A stretch of 64,000 nt of DNA from Sorangium cellulosum So ce56 (lineage in GTDB: Bacteria > Myxococcota_A > Polyangia > Polyangiales > Polyangiaceae): NCBI RefSeq assembly GCF_000067165.1, contig NC_010162.1:11830501-11894500 (forward strand), given 5' to 3'. This document shows positions 1 to 9,277 of the stretch, one piece after another; the stretch's first letter is position 1; each line of letters opens with the position of its first letter. The notes below the pieces were generated by a model that did no database searches, was not told the DNA's origin, and saw only the letters and a program-made list of their open reading frames with translations. The position numbers were made by a program, and so were the translations under genes.

Positions 1-26
1 TCAGACAAGGCCCCTCGGCCCTGCCG

Positions 27-2567
27 TCAGATCATCTCCTCGACGAGGTTCGACTTCTCCTGCCACGCCGCGGGGCGGTGCTGCGCGCGCTCGCTGACGA
101 ACACGATGCTCCGGTCGGGCTCCCCGACGTTCACGAACTGGCGGAACTGCTTGAGCTTCTCGGGGTCGTTGACCGCGGCCTTCCACTCGCACTCGTACGT
201 GGCGATGAGGTGGGCCATCTCCTTCTCGAGCTCATCGCAGATCCCGAGCGAGTCCTCGATGATCACCTGGCGGAGGTAATCCATGCCGCCCTCGAGGTTG
301 TTGAACCACACCGACGTGCGCTGGAGCCGGTCCGCCGTGCGGATGTAGAACATCAGGAACCGGTCGAGGTACTTGATGAGCGTCGCCTCGTCGAGATCCG
401 AGGCGAAGAGCTGGGCGTGCTGCGGCTTCATCCCGCCGTTGCCGCAGAGGTAGAGGTTGTAGCCCTTCTCCGTGGCGATGATGCCGAAGTCCTTGCCCTG
501 CGCCTCGGCGCACTCGCGCGCGCAGCCGGACACCGCGGACTTCAGCTTGTGGGGGCTGCGCAGCCCCTTGTAGCGGTTCTCGACCGCGACCGCGAAGCCC
601 ACCGAGTCCTGCACGCCGTAGCGGCACCAGGTGCTGCCCACGCACGACTTCACGGTGCGCAGCGCCTTGCCGTACGCGTGCCCCGACTCGAAGCCGGCGG
701 CGATGAGCTCGCGCCAGATGTCGGGCAGCTGCTCCAGCCGCGCGCCGAACAGGTCCACGCGCTGGCCGCCGGTGATCTTCGAGTACAGGTTGTACTTCTT
801 CGCGACCACCCCGAGGGCGATGAGCTGATCCGGCGTGATCTCGCCGCCCGCCACGCGCGGGACCACCGAGTAGGTGCCGTCCCGCTGGACGTTGGCCAGG
901 TAGCGATCGTTCGTGTCCTGCAGCGGGAGGTGCTTCTTGCTCAGGATGTGCTCGTTCCACGTCGACGCGAGGATCGACGCCACCGCGGGCTTGCAGATCT
1001 CGCAGCCCTTGCCCTGGCCGTGGCGGGCGAGCAGGTCGTCGAACGTCTTGATCTGGTGGATCCGGACGAGGTGATAGAGCTCCTGGCGCGAGTGGTTGAA
1101 GTGCTCGCAGATGTAGTTGTTGACCGCGACGCCGGCCTTCTTGAGCTCCTTCTTCAGGATGTCGGAGATCAGCGTGGTGCACGAGCCGCAGCCCGTGCCG
1201 GCCTTGGTGTGCGCCTTGATGCCGGCGACCGTGACGTGCTTGTCGTCGCAGATGGCCGAGCAGATGGCCTTCTTCGTGACGTTCAGGCACGAGCAGATCA
1301 TGGCGGTGTCGGGCAGCGCGTCGACGCCGAGGCCCGCCGGCTTCGCGCCGTCCCGCGCCGTGACGATGAGGTCCTCCGGGTGCGGCGGGAGGACGATCTT
1401 GTTCTGCACGAGCTGGAGCAGCTGGCCGTAGTTCGCGGCGTCGCCGACCAGGATGCCGCCGAGGAGGAGCTTGCCGTCCCCGCTGACGACGAGCTTCTTG
1501 TAGACGTTCGACGTCGCGTTCATGAAGCTGAGCACGCGCGCGCCCTGCTGGGTCGCGAACGCGTCGCCGAAGCTCGCGACGTCCACGCCCATCAGCTTGA
1601 GCTTCGTGCTCATGTCGAAGCCGCTGAAGGTCTCCTTCCCGCCGGTGAGGGCGTCGACCGCGACCTTGGCCATGTGGTAGCCGGGCGCCACCAGGCCGTA
1701 GAGCTGGCTGCTATAGCTGGCGCACTCGCCGATGGCATAGATGTCCGGATCCGACGTCTGACAGCGCTCGTTGATGGCGACGCCGCCGCGGTTCCCGAGC
1801 GCGAGATCACACGCCCTCGCGAGCTCGTCCCTCGGGCGGATGCCGGCCGAGAAGACGATCATGTCGGTCTCGAGCTCGCTCTGGTCGGCGAAGACCATCC
1901 TCGCCACGCGGCCGTGCGCCGCGACGATCTCCGTCGTCGACTTGCTCGTGTGCACGTTCACGCCGAGCGACTCGATCTTCGCCCGGAGGATCGCGCCGCC
2001 GGCGTCGTCGACCTGGAGGGCCATCAGGCGCGGCGCGAACTCCACGACGTGGACCTGGAGGCCCATGTTCTTGAGCGCGTTGGCCGCCTCCAGCCCGAGC
2101 AGGCCGCCGCCGATGACCGTGCCGACCTTCGCGACCTTGGCGTAGGCGTCCATGGCCTCGAGGTCGTCGATCGTGCGGTAGACGAAGCAGCCCTTCGCGT
2201 CTTTGCCCTTGATCGGCGGGACGAACGGATACGAGCCGGTGGCGAGGATGAGCTTGTCGTAATAGACCGTCTTCCCCTTCGCCGACGTCACCGCCTTCTT
2301 CCGCCGATCGATCGAGACGGCCTTGTCGTTGAGGTGGACCTGAATGCCCGCCTCCTCGTAGAGGCCGGGCTTGACCATCGACAGATCCTCGGCCGATTTG
2401 CCGTTGAAGAAGGCGGACAGGTTCACCCGGTCGTAGGCGAGCCGCGGCTCCTCGCAGAAGGTCGTGATGTTCCACTCGCGCAGGAAGCCGCCGAGAACCA
2501 TGTTCTCGATGAACTTGTGCCCGACCATGCCGTTGCCGATGACGAGGAGGTCCTTCTTCTTGCTCAT
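27..2567 (-). CDS. nirB: NAD(P)H-dependent nitrite reductase, large subunit
   Basis: The 846-residue product should reduce nitrite to ammonium in the cytoplasm with NAD(P)H for nitrogen assimilation. The first ~330 residues are a FAD/NAD disulfide-oxidoreductase module opening with VIGNGMVG. Two BFD-like [2Fe-2S] segments follow (ICSCLNV near residue 424; CEHFNHSRQ...GCEIC near 480-540). The C-terminal half is the siroheme/[4Fe-4S] sulfite/nitrite reductase fold with CVGSTWC near 640 and GCAREC near 680, so all four cluster cysteines are present. The length is normal for NirB. I chose the ATG at 2567 because MSKKKDLLVIGNG is the natural N-terminus; the reading frame stays open for 74 more codons upstream but those residues look non-coding. 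A small nirD subunit gene would be expected downstream, but only 26 bases remain before the window edge. Confidence 0.95.
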   Translation of the reverse strand: MSKKKDLLVIGNGMVGHKFIENMVLGGFLREWNITTFCEEPRLAYDRVNLSAFFNGKSAEDLSMVKPGLYEEAGIQVHLNDKAVSIDRRKKAVTSAKGKTVYYDKLILATGSYPFVPPIKGKDAKGCFVYRTIDDLEAMDAYAKVAKVGTVIGGGLLGLEAANALKNMGLQVHVVEFAPRLMALQVDDAGGAILRAKIESLGVNVHTSKSTTEIVAAHGRVARMVFADQSELETDMIVFSAGIRPRDELARACDLALGNRGGVAINERCQTSDPDIYAIGECASYSSQLYGLVAPGYHMAKVAVDALTGGKETFSGFDMSTKLKLMGVDVASFGDAFATQQGARVLSFMNATSNVYKKLVVSGDGKLLLGGILVGDAANYGQLLQLVQNKIVLPPHPEDLIVTARDGAKPAGLGVDALPDTAMICSCLNVTKKAICSAICDDKHVTVAGIKAHTKAGTGCGSCTTLISDILKKELKKAGVAVNNYICEHFNHSRQELYHLVRIHQIKTFDDLLARHGQGKGCEICKPAVASILASTWNEHILSKKHLPLQDTNDRYLANVQRDGTYSVVPRVAGGEITPDQLIALGVVAKKYNLYSKITGGQRVDLFGARLEQLPDIWRELIAAGFESGHAYGKALRTVKSCVGSTWCRYGVQDSVGFAVAVENRYKGLRSPHKLKSAVSGCARECAEAQGKDFGIIATEKGYNLYLCGNGGMKPQHAQLFASDLDEATLIKYLDRFLMFYIRTADRLQRTSVWFNNLEGGMDYLRQVIIEDSLGICDELEKEMAHLIATYECEWKAAVNDPEKLKQFRQFVNVGEPDRSIVFVSERAQHRPAAWQEKSNLVEEMI

Positions 2568-2939
2568 GAAACCCACCTTTGGACCCGGTGAGTCCTTCTC
2601 ACCGTCACTGCCGCGCTGCCGTCCGAACCAGGCGTCAGCCACAGTCCCGGACCAAAAACTGTGTACTGTGGGCTCTGTTTCGCAACTGTTTCGCAGGAAT
2701 AAATTGTCGGCCCGACGCGCGCTCGGCCTCTTATGCAAAGGCCTCTGCCATCTCTGTTTCATGCATGTTTCGCGGTCATCAACAGGCACAACAAGGCCCG
2801 GAGCGAGCCTGGACGCGACAGCGCCGATGAAAGGAAATGGGCGCGACGTTCAGAACTGGAAGAGTCTGTTTCAGCGACGTATCGCGCGCCTGGCGGGAGG
2901 CGCGGCTGCATTGCACTTCTGAAATGGAGCGCGGGCCGA
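2568..2939 (-). promoter_or_regulatory. nirB upstream region with paired GAAAC-N6-GAAAC boxes
   Basis: This 372-base stretch between nirB and the upstream kinase gene carries no credible gene. On the plus strand two pairs of GTTTC separated by exactly six bases are seen at 2677-2692 and 2756-2771; read toward nirB they are GAAAC-N6-GAAAC. The pairs lie about 110-125 and 189-204 bases before the nirB start and are 79 bases apart, near an integral number of helical turns. The half-site and 11-base period match the b-site of the actinobacterial GlnR box, which is known to control nirB there, and resemble tandem sites of other OmpR-family regulators. A single further CTGTTTC lies at 2866-2872. 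I saw no convincing -35/-10 pair. Confidence 0.5.
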
Positions 2940-5654
2940 TCAGCCGCGCGGGGCGGCTTCGGCGAGCAGGGACAGGAGCTGCTCCGTCGCGACCGGCTTG
3001 GTGAGGTGCGCGTCGAAGCCGGCTTCGCGCGAGCGGCGGCGGTCCTGGTCTTGTCCGTAGCCGGACAGGGCGGCGATGTAGGGGCGCGTGAGCTCGGGCT
3101 CGGCGCGCAGGCGCCGGACGACCTCGTAGCCGTCCATTCCGGGCAGGCCGATATCGAGCAGGACGAGATCGGGCCTCGACGCGCGCGCGGCCTCGAGCGC
3201 CGCCGGGCCGTCGTGGGCCATCGAGACGGCGTGGCCGTGGAGCTGGAGGACGCGCCGGAGGCCCTCGGCGGCGTCGACGTTGTCGTCGACGAGGAGGACG
3301 TGGAGCGGGCGCGTCGTGGCGCGCGGAGGGGCGGCCTCGAGCGCTGGCGGAAGCGCCGGCGGAGCGGGGGCTTCGGCCGGCGCGCTCGGCGCGCCCGCGA
3401 GCGGGAGCCAGACGCTGATGGCCGTCCCCTCGCCGGGGCCCCCGCTCAGCGCTTCGACGCGGCCGCCGTGCAGCTCGCCGAGCCGCTTGACCAGCGTGAG
3501 CCCGATCCCGAGGCCGCCCTGGGAGCGGTCCAGCGTGCGCCGGGCCTGCATGAACGGCTCGAAGACGCGCGGGAGCAGCTCGGCGGAGATGCCGACGCCG
3601 GTGTCGGTCACCCGGATCCGCGCGTCGCCGGCGATCGCGGCGCAGGCGAGCGAGACGCGGCCGCCGGGGTTCGTGTACTTGATCGCGTTGTTGAGGAGGT
3701 TGACGACGACCTGCTCGAGCCGGACGCGGTCGCCGTGCACGAAGACGCCCCGATCCACCGACAGGACGAGATCGTGCCCGCGCTGGACGAGCAGCGGGCG
3801 GACCGACTCGACCGCGGCCATGACGACCGAGGCGACGTCGAGCCGCTCCCGCTTCAGCTCGATCTTGCCCCGCGTGATCCTGGAGACATCGAGGAGATCG
3901 TCGACGAGCCGGACGATCGTCTTCACCTGCCGCTCGAGGGTCGCAAGGATCTGCCGGTCGTCGCGATCGGCGCGCTCGCCGGCGCTCATCTGGGCGCTCA
4001 TTTGCAGGAGCTCGAGGCCGGTGGTGAGGGGCGCCAGCGGGTTGCGGAGCTCGTGCGACAGCATCGCGATGAACTCGTCCTTGCGCCGGTCCGCCTCGTG
4101 GGCCTCGCGGTAGAGCCGGGCGTTCTCGAGGGCGACGCGCCGCTCGCGCTCGACGAAGGCGGCGCGCTCCTCGTGCAGGCGGGCGCGCTCCATGGCCTGC
4201 GCGCACTGGCGCGACACCGCGACCAGGAACTCCTGCTCTTCCTGGTCGAACGGGCGCGGCTCCGCGAAGCTCAGCCCGAGCACGCCGATGGGCCGCTCCT
4301 GGACGACGAGCGGGAGACAGCAGAGCGACACGGTCGCGCCGGACAGCACGGCGCTCGCGATGGGCGGGTAACGGGCGGAGCACTCCTCGCGCGAGCGCAG
4401 CCAGACGGGCGCGCCGGTCCGCAGCGCGTCGGTGAGCGGGAGGGCGGCGTCGAGGGGCATCTGCCGGAAGCGCTCGACGGTCTCGCGCCCGTAGCCGACC
4501 TCCTTGAGGCACTCGAGCTCGTCGCCCGCCGTCACGACGATGGTCCCGGCGTACGCGCCCGCGGCGGCGACGCCGATGTCGACGACGACCTGCGCGACGG
4601 CCTCGCTGGTGAGCGCGTCGGCGAGCGCCGCCGTGATCCGCTGGAGGCCGGCCATGCGCTGCGCCGCGCGCTCGGCGGCCCGGCGCGCCTCCTGCTCGGC
4701 CAGGAAGCGCCGCCGCGCCTCGGACTCGGCGTCGCGGGCCATGTCGTAGAGGCGCACGCGCTGCAAGGCGACCTCGATGCGCTGCGAGAGCTCCTCGGCG
4801 AAGGCGAGATCGGCGGCGTCGAACGTGCGCTCCGCCTCTGCGGACGCGAGCGTGAGCGCCGCGAGGACGCACCCGTCGCCGCGGATGGGCACGATCACCG
4901 CGGAGCGGCAGCCGAGCTCGCGCAGGACGGCGAGGTGGTCCTCGCCGGCCAGCGCGTGGCCGGCGAGGTCGGGGAGGAGCCGGCCGTGGCCGCCGTGGAG
5001 CACCTCGCGCAGCGGCGATGGCGGCGTCCCGGGCGCCGGCAGGGGGTGGCCGCGCCGGGCCAGACGGGCGGCGAGCTCCGCCTTGGCCGGATCGGCGTGC
5101 GCGACGACCCGCGCGTGGACGGAGCCGTCCGGTTCGAGCGTGTGGACGGCGCACAGATCGGCCACCGAGGCGACCGCGAGGGCCGCGACGCGCCGGAAGC
5201 CCGCGTCGCGGCCCTGCGCCGGATCGAGCGCGGCCGACGCGTCGGCCAGGAAGCGCCGCGCGTCCTCGGCGCGCTTCTGCTCGCTGACGTCCGCGACGAG
5301 CGCGAAGAAGCCGCGCACGTCGCCGCTCGCGCCGAGGTGGGGGATGTACTGGATGCGCACGTGGCGCCGGCGGCCCTCCCGGTAGGTGAGCCGCGACTCG
5401 AAGTCCTGCGGCCGTCCGGCGAGCACCGCGGTGATGTGCGGCTTCACGGCGGCGTAGGCGGCGTCGCCGATCACCTCGCGCACCTGCCGGCCGACGACCG
5501 AGCCGCTGTCTTCGCCGAACCAGCGCTCGTAGGCCCGGTTGACGACGCCGTAGCGCTCGTCGCTGCCGATATACGAGATGAGCGCCGGCAGGGCGTCCAG
5601 CAAGCGCTGGAGCTGCTCGGCTTCCATCGTCACGCTCGGCTCGCCGGCGCTCAT
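2940..5654 (-). CDS. PAS/GAF hybrid sensor histidine kinase with C-terminal receiver
   Basis: This 904-residue cytoplasmic signalling protein has no membrane segment. The order is a PAS domain (~10-120), a GAF-like domain (~130-290), a helical linker, a second GAF-like domain (~345-510), HisKA with the phospho-acceptor motif MLSHELRNPLAPL near residue 535, a HATPase with N-box LLNNAIKY, G1 DTGVGI and G2 GLGIGL (~640-755), an Ala/Pro linker, and a receiver domain (~785-900) with DDN, the phospho-Asp in LLDIGLPGMDGYE near 833, and LTKP. All catalytic residues are present. The ATG at 5654 (MSAGEPSVT) starts just ahead of the PAS domain; in-frame alternatives are the ATG at 5699 and the GTG at 5738. 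The ligand cannot be told from sequence. It is transcribed toward nirB but 372 bases away, so a role in nitrite sensing is only a possibility. Confidence 0.9.
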   Translation of the reverse strand: MSAGEPSVTMEAEQLQRLLDALPALISYIGSDERYGVVNRAYERWFGEDSGSVVGRQVREVIGDAAYAAVKPHITAVLAGRPQDFESRLTYREGRRRHVRIQYIPHLGASGDVRGFFALVADVSEQKRAEDARRFLADASAALDPAQGRDAGFRRVAALAVASVADLCAVHTLEPDGSVHARVVAHADPAKAELAARLARRGHPLPAPGTPPSPLREVLHGGHGRLLPDLAGHALAGEDHLAVLRELGCRSAVIVPIRGDGCVLAALTLASAEAERTFDAADLAFAEELSQRIEVALQRVRLYDMARDAESEARRRFLAEQEARRAAERAAQRMAGLQRITAALADALTSEAVAQVVVDIGVAAAGAYAGTIVVTAGDELECLKEVGYGRETVERFRQMPLDAALPLTDALRTGAPVWLRSREECSARYPPIASAVLSGATVSLCCLPLVVQERPIGVLGLSFAEPRPFDQEEQEFLVAVSRQCAQAMERARLHEERAAFVERERRVALENARLYREAHEADRRKDEFIAMLSHELRNPLAPLTTGLELLQMSAQMSAGERADRDDRQILATLERQVKTIVRLVDDLLDVSRITRGKIELKRERLDVASVVMAAVESVRPLLVQRGHDLVLSVDRGVFVHGDRVRLEQVVVNLLNNAIKYTNPGGRVSLACAAIAGDARIRVTDTGVGISAELLPRVFEPFMQARRTLDRSQGGLGIGLTLVKRLGELHGGRVEALSGGPGEGTAISVWLPLAGAPSAPAEAPAPPALPPALEAAPPRATTRPLHVLLVDDNVDAAEGLRRVLQLHGHAVSMAHDGPAALEAARASRPDLVLLDIGLPGMDGYEVVRRLRAEPELTRPYIAALSGYGQDQDRRRSREAGFDAHLTKPVATEQLLSLLAEAAPRG

Positions 5655-5785
5655 GAGGCCGCTCTCGCGCGCCGTGGCGGGGGCTTCCGGCCTACGCATC
5701 TCAGCGTAGGCATATCCGCAATCCTCGCGGGTCGCCACTCGTCGGCTCGCTGCGGTCCGGCTCGAGCGTGCTATGGTCGCCGCCG

Positions 5786-6715
5786 ATGCGGATCCTCGTC
5801 GTCGGCGCGGGCGCGGTGGGCGGCTATTTCGGGGCGCGGCTGACGCTCGCCGGGGAAGACGTCACCTTCGTCGCGCGCGGCGCGCACGCCGAGGTGATGC
5901 GGTCCCGCGGGCTCATCGTCCGCACGCCGTCCGGCGAGCTGCGCACTCCGCCGCTCCGCGTCGCCCCGCTCGACGGGGCGCGCGGGCCGTTCGATCTCGC
6001 GCTCATCGCCGTGAAATCGCCGTCGCTCGCCGCGGTGAGCGCGAAGCTCGCCGGGCTGCTCGCCGCGGACGGCCTCGCCGCGCCCCTCCTGAACGGGCTC
6101 GACTCCGAGGACGTGGTCGCGCGCGACGTCGGCGCGGCGCGCGTGATCGCCGCGATCGCGTACATGTCCTCGGGCGTCGCCGGGCCTGGCGAGATCGAGA
6201 CGCTCGCGCCGACGCGCGCCGGGCTCGCGCCCTACCGGCCCGGGCAGGAGGCGCGGGTCGAGGCGACCGCCGCGCTGCTCGAGCGCGCGGGCATCCCGGT
6301 CCGCCGCGGGGCGGACCACCGCGCCATGCTCTGGGAGAAGATGGTCTGGAACGCCCCCTTCAATGCGATCTGCGCGCTGACCGGCCAGCGCGCCGGCGTG
6401 GTCGCGGAGCGGATGGAGGACCTCACCCGGGCGGCGATGCTCGAGGTGATCGCGGTCGCGCGGGCGGAAGGGGCGGAGATCTCCGAGGCGACCGCGGACG
6501 CGATGCTCGCCCTCACGCGCTCCGAGTTCCCGCTCACCGAGCCCTCGATGCTGCAGGACGTGCGGGCCGGCCGCGCGACGGAGGTCGATATCCTCCAGGG
6601 CGCGGTGGTCGAGCGCGCGCGCCGGGCCGGGATCGACACCCCGGTGCTGCGCACGCTCGCGACCCTCGTCCGCGGCCTGTCGCCGCGGGCGAACGCGCCG
6701 TCCGCGGGCCGATAG
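5786..6715 (+). CDS. panE: 2-dehydropantoate 2-reductase family protein
   Basis: The 309-residue protein belongs to the ApbA/PanE family, which reduces ketopantoate to pantoate with NADPH in pantothenate synthesis. The N-terminal Rossmann motif GAGAVGGYFGARL binds the dinucleotide. The C-terminal helical domain carries the catalytic Lys in LWEKMVWNAPFNAICALTG, with the following Asn. I start at the ATG at 5786 because MRILVVGAG is the family's usual N-terminus; a GTG at 5768 would add six residues. The gene is divergent from the histidine kinase, with about 130 bases between them. Many bacteria carry several PanE-like paralogues of unknown substrate, so the symbol is provisional. Confidence 0.85.
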   Translation: MRILVVGAGAVGGYFGARLTLAGEDVTFVARGAHAEVMRSRGLIVRTPSGELRTPPLRVAPLDGARGPFDLALIAVKSPSLAAVSAKLAGLLAADGLAAPLLNGLDSEDVVARDVGAARVIAAIAYMSSGVAGPGEIETLAPTRAGLAPYRPGQEARVEATAALLERAGIPVRRGADHRAMLWEKMVWNAPFNAICALTGQRAGVVAERMEDLTRAAMLEVIAVARAEGAEISEATADAMLALTRSEFPLTEPSMLQDVRAGRATEVDILQGAVVERARRAGIDTPVLRTLATLVRGLSPRANAPSAGR

Positions 6716-6861
6716 ACAGATCTCGCGCTCGCGACGGAGAGGGGATGGCGACGGCGGCGCGCGCCGCTCGCTGGGCGCGTGGGAGCCCTGGGAAGCGCGT
6801 CGTCGCGACCGCCACCGCGGTGTCTCGGGTGCTTCGAAGAAGGGGAGTGGAACGCGAGGCG

Positions 6862-6900
6862 CTCATCTCACCTCCTGGAGTCGAGAGGAGATGAGATGAG
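6862..6900 (-). terminator. 15-bp inverted repeat between panE and the lipoprotein gene
   Basis: Arms 6862-6876 and 6886-6900 pair over 14 of 15 positions around a nine-base loop. The hairpin sits between two convergent genes, 22 bases beyond the stop of the minus-strand lipoprotein gene, where a transcription terminator is expected. There is no T-run on either side, as is common in such GC-rich genomes, so the role is inferred. Confidence 0.6.
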
Positions 6901-6922
6901 TGCCTGTCTTGAGACTCTGCGA

Positions 6923-8197
6923 TCAGGCGCCGCCGGTGCCGCCAGCGCCGCCGGTGCCGCCCGTGCCGCCGGTGCCGCCGGTGCCGCCCGTGCCGCCCGT
7001 GCCGCCGGTGCCGCCCGCGCCGCCGGTGCCGCCCGTGCCGCCCGCGCCGCTGGTGCTGGCCGCGCTGCTGGTGCTGGCCGCGCTGCTGGTGCTGGCCGCG
7101 CCGCCGGTGCCGCCGCCCGCGCCGCCGTCGCTGCCGCCCGCGCCGCCGCCCGCGCCGCCGGTGCCGCCGCCCGCGCCGCCGTCGCCGCCGCCCGCGCCGC
7201 CGCTGCCGCCCGCGCCGCCCGCGCCGCCCGTGCCCTCGTTGCTCAGCGGGTACAGCGGGTCGAGGCAGAAGAAGCCATCAGGCGTCTCGGCGCACTCGTC
7301 CGGATCATCGCAATCGCTGTTGTCCTCGCACGGCAGCTTCGTGAAGATGCAGAAGCCGTTGTCCGGAAGGCGGAAGTCCTCGCAGCGGGCGTTCGGCAAC
7401 AGGCAATCGTCGTGCGCCTTGCACGCCCTGGTGCAGGCGCCGAAGTCGCCGGCGCCGACGACGTCCGCGAACTGGTAGAGGCAGAGACCGTTCTCGAACC
7501 CGCCGCAGTCGGACTCGAACACATCGCCGCCGAAGCCGCAGAACTCGGTGCATGCGCCGACGTCGCCGGGGAAGCCCACGCAGTATCCGGCGCACGGATC
7601 CTCGTCGGCGTCGCGGTCGCACGCGGCCCCCATCGGAAGACCCTCGTGCGGCGTGTCGACGCACGCGTTCTGCCTGGGATCGCAGCTGCGGCCGGACTCG
7701 GAGCACTGGGAGTCGGATCCGCAGTTCGGCATGCAGACCGACACGCCGTCATCCACCTCCTCACAGCGCAGCTCGTCGCGGCCGTGGCACTTGAACGGAT
7801 CGAGCTCCTCGTCGAGGGCCGTGATCTCGGGCTCTCCGAGGACGCAGCCCAGGTAACAGATGTCATTGATGCAGGCGCTGCCCTCGCCTTCACAATCGCC
7901 GTCGTCGATGCACTCCATCGTGCAGTACCCGCCCGCAGGACCGGCGTCCCCCTCCGACTCCAGGGCGCACACGCCGCCCGGCCCGCAGTCGGCGTCGGCC
8001 GTGCAGCGGGTGCCGAGGAACTCGACCCTGCTCCCGCCCCCGCCCGTGCTCGCGGCGACTCCCGATGACGAGCTCGTGGTCGAAGAGGAAGAGCCGCCGC
8101 CTGCGCCCCCGACCGAATCGTCGTCGCCGCAACCGATGAAGCCTGCCGAGAAGGCGACCGAGGTGAGCAGGATCGCCGAAACGCGTTGCACTTTCAT
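6923..8197 (-). CDS. Cys-rich lipoprotein with Gly-Gly-Thr/Ala C-terminal tail
   Basis: This predicted lipoprotein has 424 residues. The N-terminus MKVQRVSAILLTSVAFSAGF is a signal peptide ending in the lipobox-like FIGC, so Cys is expected to be lipidated. A Ser/Thr linker (SSSSTTSSSS) follows, then about 240 residues rich in Asp-Cys pairs (patterns such as CxxDxDC) typical of disulfide-rich extracellular repeats of myxobacterial surface proteins. The last ~100 residues are a Gly-Gly-Xaa tract with three SAASTS units, encoded by a GGN-GGC minisatellite at about 6926-7232. The ATG at 8197 has a good GGGAG ribosome site nine bases upstream; in-frame codons further out lack a signal peptide. 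The function is unknown. A surface or cell-envelope role is inferred from the signal and cysteines. Confidence 0.85.
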   Translation of the reverse strand: MKVQRVSAILLTSVAFSAGFIGCGDDDSVGGAGGGSSSSTTSSSSGVAASTGGGGSRVEFLGTRCTADADCGPGGVCALESEGDAGPAGGYCTMECIDDGDCEGEGSACINDICYLGCVLGEPEITALDEELDPFKCHGRDELRCEEVDDGVSVCMPNCGSDSQCSESGRSCDPRQNACVDTPHEGLPMGAACDRDADEDPCAGYCVGFPGDVGACTEFCGFGGDVFESDCGGFENGLCLYQFADVVGAGDFGACTRACKAHDDCLLPNARCEDFRLPDNGFCIFTKLPCEDNSDCDDPDECAETPDGFFCLDPLYPLSNEGTGGAGGAGGSGGAGGGDGGAGGGTGGAGGGAGGSDGGAGGGTGGAASTSSAASTSSAASTSGAGGTGGTGGAGGTGGTGGTGGTGGTGGTGGTGGAGGTGGA

Positions 8198-8603
8198 TAC
8201 TGTCTCCCGAGCCAGGAGGCCCTGCCCACATCGGGCGCGCCTTCGTGTGATTTCGGGACGGTAACGGAATCGGTGCGGCTCCGCCATACCGGACGGGCGG
8301 GGGCGCGCTCGATCTCGCGCTCCGCGGAAAGCCTCCGTGGGAGCGGATGGCGCTCCAGGTGGGCCGGGATCAGGACGTCAGTGAGACGACTGATGGTCTA
8401 TTTTTCAGGTGATACCCGACTGGACCGCTACGCGGACTTCGTGATTTTTGACACGTACCGTACGGCCCTCCCGTCGGCGCCGGTGAGCGCGCCAGCGATA
8501 CCTCAGGTCGATCGCGGGCTCCCGTGCCAATCGCCGTCCGCAGGAATGCGACGCGCTTCTGCGGCGGCTCGCCTGCGGCCCGCGGCCACCAGGCTGGCCG
8601 GGA
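8198..8603. other. Intergenic region, no gene seen
   Basis: About 400 bases between the lipoprotein start and the end of the DUF488 gene. It should hold the lipoprotein promoter. The segment around 8395-8460 is noticeably AT-richer than its surroundings (it includes a TTTTTCAGG and a TGATTTTTGACA stretch), which fits a promoter, but I cannot assign -35/-10 elements. No RNA gene or repeat was recognised. Confidence 0.4.
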
Positions 8604-9215
8604 TCACCGCGCGCGGCGCGGGCGCACAGGCTCGCGCCGCGCGGGCCCGCGCTCCGCGCCGGCGTCGCCGAGCGGCAGCGCGCGCTGCGCGCCGACGTCG
8701 TAGATCAGGTGGCCGGCGCCGTCGGGCCGGGCGGCGGGGTTCAGCGCGTGCGGGGCCCGCGCGCCGGGGCCGAGCAGGTGGACGACCGCCAGCCCGCGCG
8801 CGACGAGGGCGTCGGCGATGAGGCGGCGGTGGCACCGCCACCAGAGCGTCTCGGCGCACAGGAGGGCCATTCGCCGTCCAGCGCGCGCTTCCGCCTCGAG
8901 CTCGGAGAGCGCGCGCTGGAACACGGCGGTCTCCATGTGATCGGCGTAGGCCCGGAAGCTCGCGTTCTCCCAGGCGACGTGCGGCGAGCCGGCCCGCCCG
9001 GTCCGCCGTCCGCCGAGGGCGTCGCCGCGGAAGACGTAGGTCACCCCGAGCCGGGGCAGCGCCTCGGCGAGCGCAGCGCGGCCGAGGTGAGGGGAGCGGC
9101 TCGATCCCGGGAACCTCCGGACGTCGATCAGCGTGTCGGCCGGCCCCTCGCCGAGCAGCTCGACGAGCTCCTCCACGCTGCGGGTGCCGTGGCCGACGGT
9201 GAAGACGGTGTCCAC
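8604..9215 (-). CDS. DUF488 domain-containing protein
   Basis: The 203-residue protein matches the DUF488 family: VFTVGHGTRSVEELVELL at the start, DVRRFPGSSRSPHL in the middle, and the family signature around ALLCAETLWWRCHRRLIAD near residue 130. Members are small soluble proteins of unknown biochemical function; the conserved Cys...CHR cluster suggests a nucleic-acid or metal-related role but this is not established. The GTG at 9215 is chosen because family members start at this point; the frame upstream is arginine-rich filler. The gene begins 62 bases after the giant GHKL-related gene on the same strand, so it may be the third gene of that operon. The last ~45 residues are Arg/Pro-rich and probably disordered. 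Confidence 0.85.
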   Translation of the reverse strand: MDTVFTVGHGTRSVEELVELLGEGPADTLIDVRRFPGSSRSPHLGRAALAEALPRLGVTYVFRGDALGGRRTGRAGSPHVAWENASFRAYADHMETAVFQRALSELEAEARAGRRMALLCAETLWWRCHRRLIADALVARGLAVVHLLGPGARAPHALNPAARPDGAGHLIYDVGAQRALPLGDAGAERGPARREPVRPRRAR

Positions 9216-9277
9216 GGGGAAGAGCTTTGCGCCCCGGCGGCGCGCGGGCAACGCCGGCGGCGCGGCGCCCGCGCGCG

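Noticed and set aside
78..2591. Long open frame on the plus strand opposite nirB
   Set aside because: It is the antisense shadow of nirB; the translation is Arg/Val/Leu/Glu-rich without any domain, while the minus strand shows complete nitrite reductase motifs.
2733..5843. 1036-codon plus-strand frame opposite the histidine kinase
   Set aside because: High-GC antisense artefact; all kinase and receiver motifs are on the minus strand.
6779..8068. Plus-strand frame with long Ala/Gly repeats
   Set aside because: It is the complement of the Gly-Gly-Thr tail of the minus-strand lipoprotein, which has a signal peptide and ribosome site.
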